From contig NZ_JACIGK010000004.1 of the NCBI RefSeq assembly GCF_014197915.1, positions 62,001 through 126,000 on the forward strand: a stretch of 64,000 nt of DNA, written 5' to 3'. Below, one piece after another: positions 45,985 through 53,549 of this stretch. This stretch comes from Roseospira visakhapatnamensis (GTDB lineage: Bacteria; Pseudomonadota; Alphaproteobacteria; Rhodospirillales; Rhodospirillaceae). A program made the translations under genes and the position numbers. Position 1 is the first letter of the stretch, and every line of letters starts with the position of its first letter. Below the pieces are notes generated by a model. The model ran no database searches and was not told the DNA's origin. It saw nothing but the letters and a program-made list of their open reading frames with translations.

Positions 45985-46446
45985 CTAGGCCGCCGGCACC
46001 TCCAGCACGTCGCTCTGCACCTGGATGGGCACCGCGCGGGTGATCACCTGGCTGCCGTCGCCCAGGCGGCGGCGGTTGGCCGTGCACATGCCGACGAAGT
46101 AGAAGGTGGTCGGCGAGGTGGCGCCCGCGTCGTCCAGTTCGATCTTGTAGGCATGGTCGGCGCCCAGGGCATCGATCAGGGCGACCTGGCCGGCGTCACC
46201 GGGCTCGAAGGTCACGGTGATCGCGACCTCGCCGCCGTCCTTGAAGGTGGCGATGCGCTTGACGCGGGCCTTGTCCAGTTCGGTGTAGGTGGAGACCTGA
46301 TGGGAATCGCCCAGTTCGCCGGCGTCCTGGATGGCCCCGATGGCCGTCCAGGTGGCCCCGGTGTAGTCGGTCAGGCCCTGGGCGTCAGGGTCGGCGACCG
46401 CCGGACCGATGAACAACTTGGCGCCCGCGGCTGTCTTTCCGGCCAT
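45985..46446 (-). CDS. Major tail tube protein
   Basis: A 153-residue protein, MAGKTAAGAKLFIGPAV..., with TWTAIGAIQDAGELGDSHQVSTYTELD and VAITVTFEPGDAGQVALIDA, the pattern of phage tail tube proteins of the lambda-V/Hcp-like fold. AAGGAGAG gives an ideal ribosome-binding site. It is the first gene of the tail operon. No capsid, neck or terminator gene precedes it. Confidence 0.82.
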   Translation of the reverse strand: MAGKTAAGAKLFIGPAVADPDAQGLTDYTGATWTAIGAIQDAGELGDSHQVSTYTELDKARVKRIATFKDGGEVAITVTFEPGDAGQVALIDALGADHAYKIELDDAGATSPTTFYFVGMCTANRRRLGDGSQVITRAVPIQVQSDVLEVPAA

Positions 46447-46817
46447 GGCTTTCTCTCCTTGGATGTCGTCAAAAAAAGCCGCCGGCGGCGGCCCGTGATC
46501 CCCGGGTCTGGCGCGCCCGCGCCCGTCACCGCCTCCGCACCGGACACGCGCGCACGGCGGCGGCGGAGGACGCCGGCCAGAGGCCGGGGCCCGCGTGCCG
46601 CCTCCGCCCCGGAGGCCGCACACGAAAAACCCCGCGCGGCGCGACACCGGCGGGGCATGGCGAGGTCCGTCCCACACGGGACGGAACGTCACTGTCAGGA
46701 CGATCTGCGGTCTCGAGACAATGCGGGCGACCCGGCGCCGCATGGCGTGATCCGGCGTTGTCTCCGCTTGCCCCGGACCGGCGCGGAAGACGGACTCGTC
46801 GCCCGTCATGAGGAGAC
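46447..46817. other. Leader region of the tail operon
   Basis: No convincing gene was found on either strand between the tail tube start and the operators. The interval contains the hairpin described at 46625-46656. If the tail promoter lies at the operators, the leader would be about 350-400 nt long. Confidence 0.5.
46625..46656 (-). terminator. Terminator-like hairpin in the tail operon leader
   Basis: Minus strand: GCCCCGC, 14-15 nt, GCGGGG, then TTTTTCG. Stem sequence and T-run resemble the hairpin before the tape measure gene. It lies between the operator region and the first tail gene, where a terminator would need antitermination or partial read-through. Confidence 0.5.
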
Positions 46818-46893
46818 TGTGCCAATACGGTACACCCGCGTCAAGGACCATGTGCCATATCGGCTCGTGACCTCCATGTACCGATCCGGCACA
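46818..46893. promoter_or_regulatory. Three 17-bp operators of the tail-module repressor
   Basis: Three sites fit TGTRCC-N5-GGYACA: 46818-46834 (TGTGCC/GGTACA), 46851-46867 (TGTGCC/GGCTCG, right half degenerate) and 46877-46893 (TGTACC/GGCACA). The last ends 8 nt before the repressor ATG. The triple 17-bp layout resembles the operator arrays of lambdoid CI. It would control the repressor and the divergent tail operon together. Confidence 0.7.
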
Positions 46894-46901
46894 CTGCGTC
46901 C

Positions 46902-47669
46902 ATGGACTTGGCAACACGCATCCGCCTCGCGCGCCAGACCGCGGGCATGACCCAGGCCCAGCTCGGCGCGGCGCTGGGCCTGGAAGGCCATGCCGCCGTG
47001 TCGCGGTATGAAACCGGCCGGCGCGCCCCGGACGTCGACCAACTGGTCCGCATGGCCGGGCTCTGCGACGTGGACCCCGGCTGGCTGATCCTGGGCCAGG
47101 GCGTGGATACCGAGGACACGGCGCCACGGCCGCGCCGCCCCTCGGGCGCGCCAGCACCCACGGCCCCGGGACCGCGCGCCCGGAAACCGGTCGGTCCGCC
47201 CGCCGCCCCCCCGCCTCCGCTAGCACCGGGATACGTCACCCTGGCCGACCGCGAGGTCGCGGCCATTCCCCGCTACGACGCCGCCGTTTCGGCCGGTGAC
47301 GGGTCGATCATCGGCCCCAACGCGGCACCGCTGGGGTTCCAGTTCGTCGAGGCCCAATGGCTGCGCGCCATCACCCGGGCCTCCCCCGACGCGCTGGCCG
47401 TGATCCGGGTGACCGGCGATTCCATGGAACACACGCTCGTCGACGGCGACTGGATCCTGGTGGACCGCACCCAGCGCCGCCCGAACCGCGAGGGCATCTA
47501 CGCCCTTCAGGTCGGCGACGTCGCCTGGGTGAAGCGCCTGACCCTCGACCTGCGCGACCGCCGGTTCCAGATCATCAGCGACAATCCCGCCTACCCGGTG
47601 CAAGCCTTGGCCGAAGACGACCTGGCGATCATCGGCCGGGTGGTCTGGATCGTGGGACGCCGGGTGTAG
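46902..47669 (+). CDS. CI/PrtR-like repressor with S24 autocleavage domain
   Basis: A 255-residue repressor. HTH at residues 1-65 (TRIRLARQTAGMTQAQLGAAL, AVSRYETGRRAPD), a long Pro/Ala linker (about 78-108), and a LexA-type S24 domain. Catalytic Ser174 is in VTGDSMEHT and Lys211 in AWVKRL; the likely cleavage bond is Ala131-Gly132 in VSAGDGS. All parts for RecA-stimulated self-cleavage are present, so the tail genes should be SOS-inducible like pyocins. It is divergent from the tail genes. Confidence 0.88.
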   Translation: MDLATRIRLARQTAGMTQAQLGAALGLEGHAAVSRYETGRRAPDVDQLVRMAGLCDVDPGWLILGQGVDTEDTAPRPRRPSGAPAPTAPGPRARKPVGPPAAPPPPLAPGYVTLADREVAAIPRYDAAVSAGDGSIIGPNAAPLGFQFVEAQWLRAITRASPDALAVIRVTGDSMEHTLVDGDWILVDRTQRRPNREGIYALQVGDVAWVKRLTLDLRDRRFQIISDNPAYPVQALAEDDLAIIGRVVWIVGRRV

Positions 47670-47919
47670 GGCGGGTCCTCAAGGACGCGCCGCATGCCGG
47701 TGCGTCCCCCACGCGGGTCCCATGCGGGCGATCGCCCGCGCGTCCCGCCGGCCTCGGAAGGCATGCTTGATCCCGGCGCCATTTGCCCGCAAGGTGCCTC
47801 CCGCCCGGCGTGACGGTCCTTTGGGTCCCGCGAGTCCTTGGTCCCGACGGCGGGTCACCCCATGTTTCCGACGTCCGGGCCGGCGCGCCACGGACCGCCG
47901 CCGCGAGGATCATCGTCCC

Positions 47920-48723
47920 ATGCCCGAGATGACCGATCGCCTGGTACAGCAGGTCCAGGGTCTGGTGCCCTTCGTCAACACGCTGGCCGACCGGGCGCGG
48001 CCGGCGTCGCTCGCGCATTTCCGGTCGCCGGCGCTGACCGTCGAGACCAAGGACGACCTGTCGCCAGTGACCCGCGCCGACCGCGAGACCGAGGCAGCGT
48101 TGCGCGATCTCATCACCACGCGGTTCCCGGACCACGGCATTTTCGGCGAGGAGGCCGGCCAGACCGGCATGGATCGGGAGTTCGTGTGGGTGCTGGACCC
48201 CATCGACGGCACCCGGGCGTTCGTCTGCGGCCTGCCCCTCTGGGGCACGCTGATCGCGCTGGCCTGGCGGGGTCAGCCGGTTCTGGGGGTGCTTGACGCG
48301 CCGGCCCTGGGGGAACGCTGGGTCGGCTGCCTGGGCCTGCCCACCACCCACGACGGCCGGCCCTGCCGCGCACGGGCGCTCGCGTCCCTAGACCAGGCGC
48401 GACTGTTCTCGACCTCGCCCGACCTGTTCGCGGGCGAGGAGCAGCGCCGCTTCGAGGCCCTGAGCGCCCGGGTGGCGGAGCGCCGCTTCGGTGGTGACTG
48501 CTACAATTATGGCCTGCTGGCCAGCGGCTGGATCGATGTTGTGGCGGAAACGGACATGAAGCCTTACGACTACATGGCCCTGGTGCCTGTGGTCGAGGGG
48601 GCCGGCGGGCGCATGAGCGACTGGCAGGGCCGGCCGCTGCGCCTGGACACGCCGGGAACGATCCTGGCCTCCGGCGACGGGGCCGGCCACGCCGCCGCGC
48701 TGGACGCCCTCGGCGGCGCCTGA
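47920..48723 (+). CDS. hisN: Inositol monophosphatase-family phosphatase (HisN-type histidinol-phosphatase)
   Basis: A 267-residue Mg-dependent phosphatase. Motifs DDLSPVTRADRETE, GIFGEEAG, WVLDPIDGTRAFVCG (metal-binding DPIDGT) and ETDMKPYDYMALVPVVEGAGG are those of HisN, the last histidinol-phosphate step of histidine synthesis in alphaproteobacteria. Generic IMPase function is not excluded. The start at 47920 has GAGGAT about 9 nt upstream. Confidence 0.8.
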   Translation: MPEMTDRLVQQVQGLVPFVNTLADRARPASLAHFRSPALTVETKDDLSPVTRADRETEAALRDLITTRFPDHGIFGEEAGQTGMDREFVWVLDPIDGTRAFVCGLPLWGTLIALAWRGQPVLGVLDAPALGERWVGCLGLPTTHDGRPCRARALASLDQARLFSTSPDLFAGEEQRRFEALSARVAERRFGGDCYNYGLLASGWIDVVAETDMKPYDYMALVPVVEGAGGRMSDWQGRPLRLDTPGTILASGDGAGHAAALDALGGA

Positions 48724-48810
48724 CCCACCCCCGACCCGCCCGTTCCTTGAGCCCTTGGTTCTCAGCTTCACCGGCGATGGCGCGCCATCGCCCCGATCCG
48801 GGAGTCGCCC

Positions 48811-50208
48811 ATGCCGCAAGCGCCGCTCCGCGATCAGCTCCACCGCGAGGTGCTGCACGGCGACGACTCCTATGGGCTTCTGCCGGAGTTCGTCGGCCAG
48901 GTGCACGACGCCCTGGAGGCCGGCGACGAGACCTTGATCCGGGATCTGGTCGAACCGCTGCACCACGCCGACATGGCCGACCTGATCGAGACCCTGGGCG
49001 GCGAGGACCGGGCACTGCTGGTGCGCGCCACCAAGGGCATCTTCAACGCCGACATCCTGCCGGAGCTGGACGACGCCGTCCGCGCCGAGGTGATCGCGGA
49101 ACTGGGCTTCGAGGACTTCGCCGCCTGCCTGCGCGAGGTGGAGTCGGACGACGCGGTGTACCTGGCCGCGCAGTTGGAGGACGACGAGCGGGCGGCGGTG
49201 CTGGCCAAGCTGCCGACCGAGTTGCGGGCGCTGATCGAAACGGCGCTGGCCCTGCCCGAGTACTGCGCCGGGCGCCTGATGCAGCGGGAACTGGTGGCCG
49301 TGCCCAGCTACTGGACCGTGGGCGAGACCATCGACTACCTGCGCTCCGGCGCCCGCCTGCCCGAGAACTTCTACAAGATCTTCATCGTCGATCCACGCCA
49401 CCGCCCCCTGGGCAGCGTGCGTCTGTCGATGCTGCTGCGGGCGCGCCGGCCGGTGCGCCTGAGCGAGATCATGGACCCCAAGGGCACCGAGCTTCCCATC
49501 ACCATGGACCAGGAAGAAGTGGCCTTCCTGTTCCGCCAGAAGGATCTGTTGTCGGCGCCGGTGGTGGATGCCTCGGGCCGGCTGGTCGGCCGGATCACGG
49601 TCGACGACGTGGTGGACGTGATCGACGAGGAGGCCGAGGACGACCTGTTCCGCCTCGCCGGCCTGTCGGACGGCGACCTGTTCTCGGCGATCAAGGACAC
49701 CGTCAAGGCCCGCATCGGCTGGCTGCTCATCAACCTGGGCACGGCGGTGCTGGCCTCGCTGGTCATCGGCGCGTTCGAACACACCCTGCAAGCCGTCGTG
49801 GCGCTGGCCGTGCTGATGCCCATCGTCGCCTCCATGGGCGGCAACGCCGGCACCCAGACCCTGACCATCGCCGTACGCGCCCTGGCCACCAAGGAACTGA
49901 CGTCATCCAACGCCATGCGCATCGTCGGCAAGGAACTGGTGATCGGCGTCCTCAACGGGATCATGTTCGCCCTGGTCACCGGCGCGGTGGCCTGGGTGTG
50001 GTTCAAGGACACGATGATCGGCGTGGTGATCGGCATCGCCATGGTCATCAACATGGTGGCCGCCGCGCTGGCGGGGATCATCATCCCGCTGGTGCTGGAC
50101 CGTCTGAAGGTGGACCCGGCGGTCTCCTCGGGCGTGTTCCTGACCACGGTCACCGATGTGGTCGGCTTTTTCGCCTTTCTGGGACTGGCCGCCGTGTTCA
50201 TCCTGTAG
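48811..50208 (+). CDS. mgtE: Magnesium transporter MgtE
   Basis: A 465-residue Mg2+ channel. N domain of helical repeats (HADMADLIETLGGEDRALLV), two CBS domains (about residues 150-265, ending GRITVDDVVDVIDEEAEDDLF), and five C-terminal helices with the pore motif PIVASMGGNAGTQTL. Low cytoplasmic Mg2+ opens it through the CBS/N domains. It follows hisN by 87 nt and precedes pmbA. Confidence 0.95.
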   Translation: MPQAPLRDQLHREVLHGDDSYGLLPEFVGQVHDALEAGDETLIRDLVEPLHHADMADLIETLGGEDRALLVRATKGIFNADILPELDDAVRAEVIAELGFEDFAACLREVESDDAVYLAAQLEDDERAAVLAKLPTELRALIETALALPEYCAGRLMQRELVAVPSYWTVGETIDYLRSGARLPENFYKIFIVDPRHRPLGSVRLSMLLRARRPVRLSEIMDPKGTELPITMDQEEVAFLFRQKDLLSAPVVDASGRLVGRITVDDVVDVIDEEAEDDLFRLAGLSDGDLFSAIKDTVKARIGWLLINLGTAVLASLVIGAFEHTLQAVVALAVLMPIVASMGGNAGTQTLTIAVRALATKELTSSNAMRIVGKELVIGVLNGIMFALVTGAVAWVWFKDTMIGVVIGIAMVINMVAAALAGIIIPLVLDRLKVDPAVSSGVFLTTVTDVVGFFAFLGLAAVFIL

Positions 50209-50265
50209 GGCCCCGCCGGTGCCTCGCCAAGCCCTGCCCCTCGCTCAATCCTGGAGTTCCGCCGC

Positions 50266-51627
50266 ATGACCGCCGCCCCCGCCCCGTGCTCCCTCGGCCT
50301 GCTGGAAGACCTGATCACCCGCGCGCGCCGGGCCGGAGCCGATGCCGCCGACGCCGTTCTGGTGGACGGCGTCTCGCTGTCGGTGGCCTGGCGCATGGGC
50401 GCGCTGGAACGGCTGGAACGGGCGGAGGGCGGCGACATCGGCCTCAGGGTATTGCTGGGGACCCGCCAGGCCATGGTGTCCAGCGCGGACCGCTCGTCGG
50501 CGGCCCTGGACGACCTGGTGGCGCGGGCCGTCGCCATGGCCCGCACGGTTCCGGACGATCCCTACTGCGGCCTCGCCGATCCCTCTCAGATCGTCGTCGA
50601 CCCGCCGGAGATCGCGTGCCGTGATCCGCACGAACCCTCGGCCGAGACCCTGACCGAGATGGTCCGCGCCGCCGAGGACGCCGCGCGCGCGGTGCCCGGC
50701 GTGACCAATTCCGAGGGCGCGGAGGCCGGCTGGAGCCTGACCACGGTGCTGCAGGCCGCCTCCAACGGCTTCGCCCACGCCTACGACCGCACCGGCGCCT
50801 CGCTGGCCGTCAGCGTCATCGCGGGCGGCGGCGGATCCGGGGGCGACGGCATGGAACGCGACTACGACTACACCGCCGCCGTGTTTCGCGAGGACCTGCG
50901 CGATCCGGCCGAGGTGGGCCGGGTCGCCGGCGAGCGCGCCGCGCGCCGGCTGGGGTCGCGCCGCCCCCGTACCCTCAAGGCACCCGTGGTGTTCGACCCG
51001 CGCGTCGCCCGAACCCTGGTGGGACACCTGCTGGGGGCCATCAACGGGGCTTCCATCGCCCGGGGCACCAGCTTCCTCAAGGACGCCATGGACAGCCCCG
51101 TGTTTCCGTCCGGAATCACCATCACCGACGACCCACACCGGCCACGCGGCCTGCGCTCGCGCCCCTGCGATGGCGAGGGCCTGGCCACCCGCCCCCTGGA
51201 CCTGATCGACGCCGGCCGCCTGACCACCTGGCTGCTCGACCTGCGCTCGGCCCGGCAACTGGGCCTGGCCAGCACCGGACACGCCACGCGCGGCACCGCC
51301 TCGCCACCCTCGCCCGGCGCCTCCAACGTCTATCTGAAGCCGGGCACCGTAACGCCGGCCGCCCTGATGGCCGACATCGCCGAGGGCCTGTACGTCACCG
51401 AACTGGCCGGCCAGGGCGTGAACATGATCACCGGCGACTACTCGCGCGGCGCCGCCGGGTTCTGGATCGAGAACGGCGCCATCACCCACCCGGTCAGCGA
51501 ATGCACCATCGCCGGCACGCTGCGGGACATGTTCCGCAACACCACGGCCGCCGATGATCTGGTTCTGCGCTACGGCACCGACAGCCCGACGCTGCGGGTG
51601 GACGGCATGACCATCGCCGGTGAATAG
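50266..51627 (+). CDS. pmbA: TldD/PmbA family metalloprotease subunit
   Basis: A 453-residue PmbA (TldE). Motifs GGDIGLRVLLGTRQAMVSS, PVVFDPRVARTLVGHLLGAI and the C-terminal FWIENGAITHPVSECTIAGTL are characteristic. With TldD it degrades peptides and processes modified peptides; a tldD gene is not in the window. TGGAG precedes the ATG. Confidence 0.92.
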   Translation: MTAAPAPCSLGLLEDLITRARRAGADAADAVLVDGVSLSVAWRMGALERLERAEGGDIGLRVLLGTRQAMVSSADRSSAALDDLVARAVAMARTVPDDPYCGLADPSQIVVDPPEIACRDPHEPSAETLTEMVRAAEDAARAVPGVTNSEGAEAGWSLTTVLQAASNGFAHAYDRTGASLAVSVIAGGGGSGGDGMERDYDYTAAVFREDLRDPAEVGRVAGERAARRLGSRRPRTLKAPVVFDPRVARTLVGHLLGAINGASIARGTSFLKDAMDSPVFPSGITITDDPHRPRGLRSRPCDGEGLATRPLDLIDAGRLTTWLLDLRSARQLGLASTGHATRGTASPPSPGASNVYLKPGTVTPAALMADIAEGLYVTELAGQGVNMITGDYSRGAAGFWIENGAITHPVSECTIAGTLRDMFRNTTAADDLVLRYGTDSPTLRVDGMTIAGE

Positions 51628-51719
51628 CTTTTTCTGCATGAAATGATCGTCAAACGGTTGCCGACGCGCCTCCCCCACCGGGAGCCGGCTTGACGACGCC
51701 GTCACGGGAGCACCCGTTC

Positions 51720-52667
51720 ATGACCCTGTCCGTCGCCATCCAGATGGACCCCATCGAGACCATCGACATCGCCGGCGACAGCACCTTCGTGCTGGCCCTG
51801 GAGGCCCAGGCGCGCGGCCATCGGCTGTGGCACTACCTGCCCTCGGACCTGAGCTTCCAGGATGGCCGAGTCATGTCCCGCGCGCGCGCGCTGACCGTGC
51901 GCCGCCAGGCCGGCGACCACTTCACCCTGGGCGCGCCCGAGGCCCTGGACCTGGGAACCGTGGACGTGGTGCTGATGCGCCAGGATCCGCCCTTCGACAT
52001 GGCCTACATCACCGCCACCCACCTGCTGGAGCACATCCACCCCCACACCCTGGTGGTCAACGACCCGGCCGAGGTGCGCAACGCGCCGGAGAAGCTGTTC
52101 GTCTGCCGCTGGCCTGACCTGATGCCGCCCACCCTGATCAGCCGCGACCCCGAGGCCATCCGCGCCTTTCGCGCGGAGCACCGGGACATCATCGTCAAGC
52201 CGCTGTTCGGCAACGGCGGCGCCGGGGTGTTCCACCTGAAGCCGGACGACGAGAACCTGGGCGCGGTGCTGGAGATGTTCGGCGCCGCGTCGCGCGAGCC
52301 GGTGATGGTGCAACGCTACCTGCCGGACATCCGCCAGGGCGACAAGCGCATCATCCTGGTGGACGGCGAGCCCCTGGGCGCCATCAACCGGGTTCCGCCG
52401 GACGGCGAGGCGCGCTCCAACATGCACGTGGGCGGCCAGCCCCTGGCCACCACCCTGACCGACCGCGACCGGGAGATTTGCGCCGCCATCGGCCCGGAGC
52501 TGCGGGAGCGGGGCCTGGTCTTCGTGGGCATCGACGTGATCGGCGCCTGCCTCACCGAGATCAACGTCACCTCCCCCACGGGCCTTCAGGAAATCGCCAA
52601 CTTCGGCGGACCGCGCCTGGAAATCGCCATCTGGGAGGCCATTGACCGGCGTCTCGCCGCCCGCTGA
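51720..52667 (+). CDS. gshB: Glutathione synthetase
   Basis: A 315-residue ATP-grasp enzyme joining gamma-Glu-Cys and Gly. [23 protein letters not shown] at the start, FGNGGAGVF in the ATP-grasp fold, [21 protein letters not shown] and [15 protein letters not shown] (written EINVTSPTG in the site) are signatures. The start at 51720 has GGGAG 11 nt upstream. The neighbourhood of glutaredoxins and a nitrilase-fold amidase makes a thiol-redox cluster. Confidence 0.94.
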   Translation: MTLSVAIQMDPIETIDIAGDSTFVLALEAQARGHRLWHYLPSDLSFQDGRVMSRARALTVRRQAGDHFTLGAPEALDLGTVDVVLMRQDPPFDMAYITATHLLEHIHPHTLVVNDPAEVRNAPEKLFVCRWPDLMPPTLISRDPEAIRAFRAEHRDIIVKPLFGNGGAGVFHLKPDDENLGAVLEMFGAASREPVMVQRYLPDIRQGDKRIILVDGEPLGAINRVPPDGEARSNMHVGGQPLATTLTDRDREICAAIGPELRERGLVFVGIDVIGACLTEINVTSPTGLQEIANFGGPRLEIAIWEAIDRRLAAR

Positions 52668-52697
52668 ACCCCGCCCACCCCATCGTGACCGGGGGCG

Positions 52698-53216
52698 TCA
52701 GATGGAGAAATCCAGTGCGTCGTCGCGGGCACCGGGCACGCCGCTCGCCCGGCCCTGGCGGCACAGATCATCGACCGTCACCTGGTCGAGGTGCGCTTGG
52801 AGCACCTGTTCCGCCACCTCGGCCATGGGAATCACCACCGCCCGCCCGAGCACCGACGTCACCTCCCCGCCGGTACCGGCGGCGGCGCTGGCGGCCGCGC
52901 CCGAGGGCCCGTCCCGCCGCGCGGTGCCGGAGGCCACCGCATCCTCGCCGTCGCCGTTGCCGCCCACGGCGCGGACGATGTCACCCACACTGATGCGCCG
53001 GCGCTCCCGCGCCAGCCGGTACCCGCCGCGCGGGCCGCGTTGCGCGACAAGAACCCCTTGACGAACCAGAGATTGTAAGCTTTGCTCCAGATAGCGACGC
53101 GGAACGCCCAGGCGGTCGGCGATCTCCGCCCCGCGCACCGGCTGCGCGCCGCCGTGATAGGCGATGTCGAGGACGGCCTCGATGGCCGCCAGGTAACGCC
53201 GGGGAATCTGAATCAT
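52698..53216 (-). CDS. Rrf2-family regulator without Fe-S cysteines
   Basis: A 172-residue Rrf2 protein: MIQIPRRYLAAIEAVLDIAY, then IADRLGVPRRYLEQSLQSL (recognition helix) and GVLVAQRGPRGGYRLARERRRISVGDI. IscR-type regulators hold a 2Fe-2S cluster on three clustered cysteines; here that region is Gly/Ala-rich with none, and the only Cys is in VDDLCRQGR. It may sense a metabolite, as CymR does. Start 53216 uses GGGAG upstream; 53231 is an alternative. Divergent from the pseudokinase gene. Confidence 0.82.
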   Translation of the reverse strand: MIQIPRRYLAAIEAVLDIAYHGGAQPVRGAEIADRLGVPRRYLEQSLQSLVRQGVLVAQRGPRGGYRLARERRRISVGDIVRAVGGNGDGEDAVASGTARRDGPSGAAASAAAGTGGEVTSVLGRAVVIPMAEVAEQVLQAHLDQVTVDDLCRQGRASGVPGARDDALDFSI

Positions 53217-53549
53217 CAAATGGGCTCCCATGCCGCCACCGGTGCGGTCTCATCCGAGTCGCCGCGCGACCCCTCGCCCATCCACCGCCATAACACCGAT
53301 CATGGCCTGTCGAACCGGCGTCGTCAGCACGCAACCCTCGATATATGAAAGGAACACGGCGCTGAAAAGGGTCTCGACCGCCCTGTGGATTGTGGGGCTT
53401 CGCGGACCAACATAGGCTGGGCATCAGGGCGCGGGTCGCGGAACCCGGCGGGCCTGTCCTCGCCGGGGCTGGGGGGACTGCGAGGCGGATGGCGCGTCGA
53501 CGAGAAACGCGCCGCATGGTGGGACGACCGGAAACAAGGGACGAAGTCT
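53217..53549. other. 333-bp divergent region (Rrf2 / pseudokinase)
   Basis: An AT-rich spot near 53340 (CGATATATGAAAGG) may hold a promoter, but I cannot pair it with a good -35. No RNA gene was seen. The pseudokinase frame is open upstream of its predicted TTG start, to 53385, but without protein-like composition. Confidence 0.4.

Noticed and set aside
35272-47919. Direct repeats marking att sites of the tail module
   Set aside because: I found no matching repeat between the left (35.27-35.45 kb) and right (47.67-47.92 kb) borders by eye; a pairwise search would settle it.
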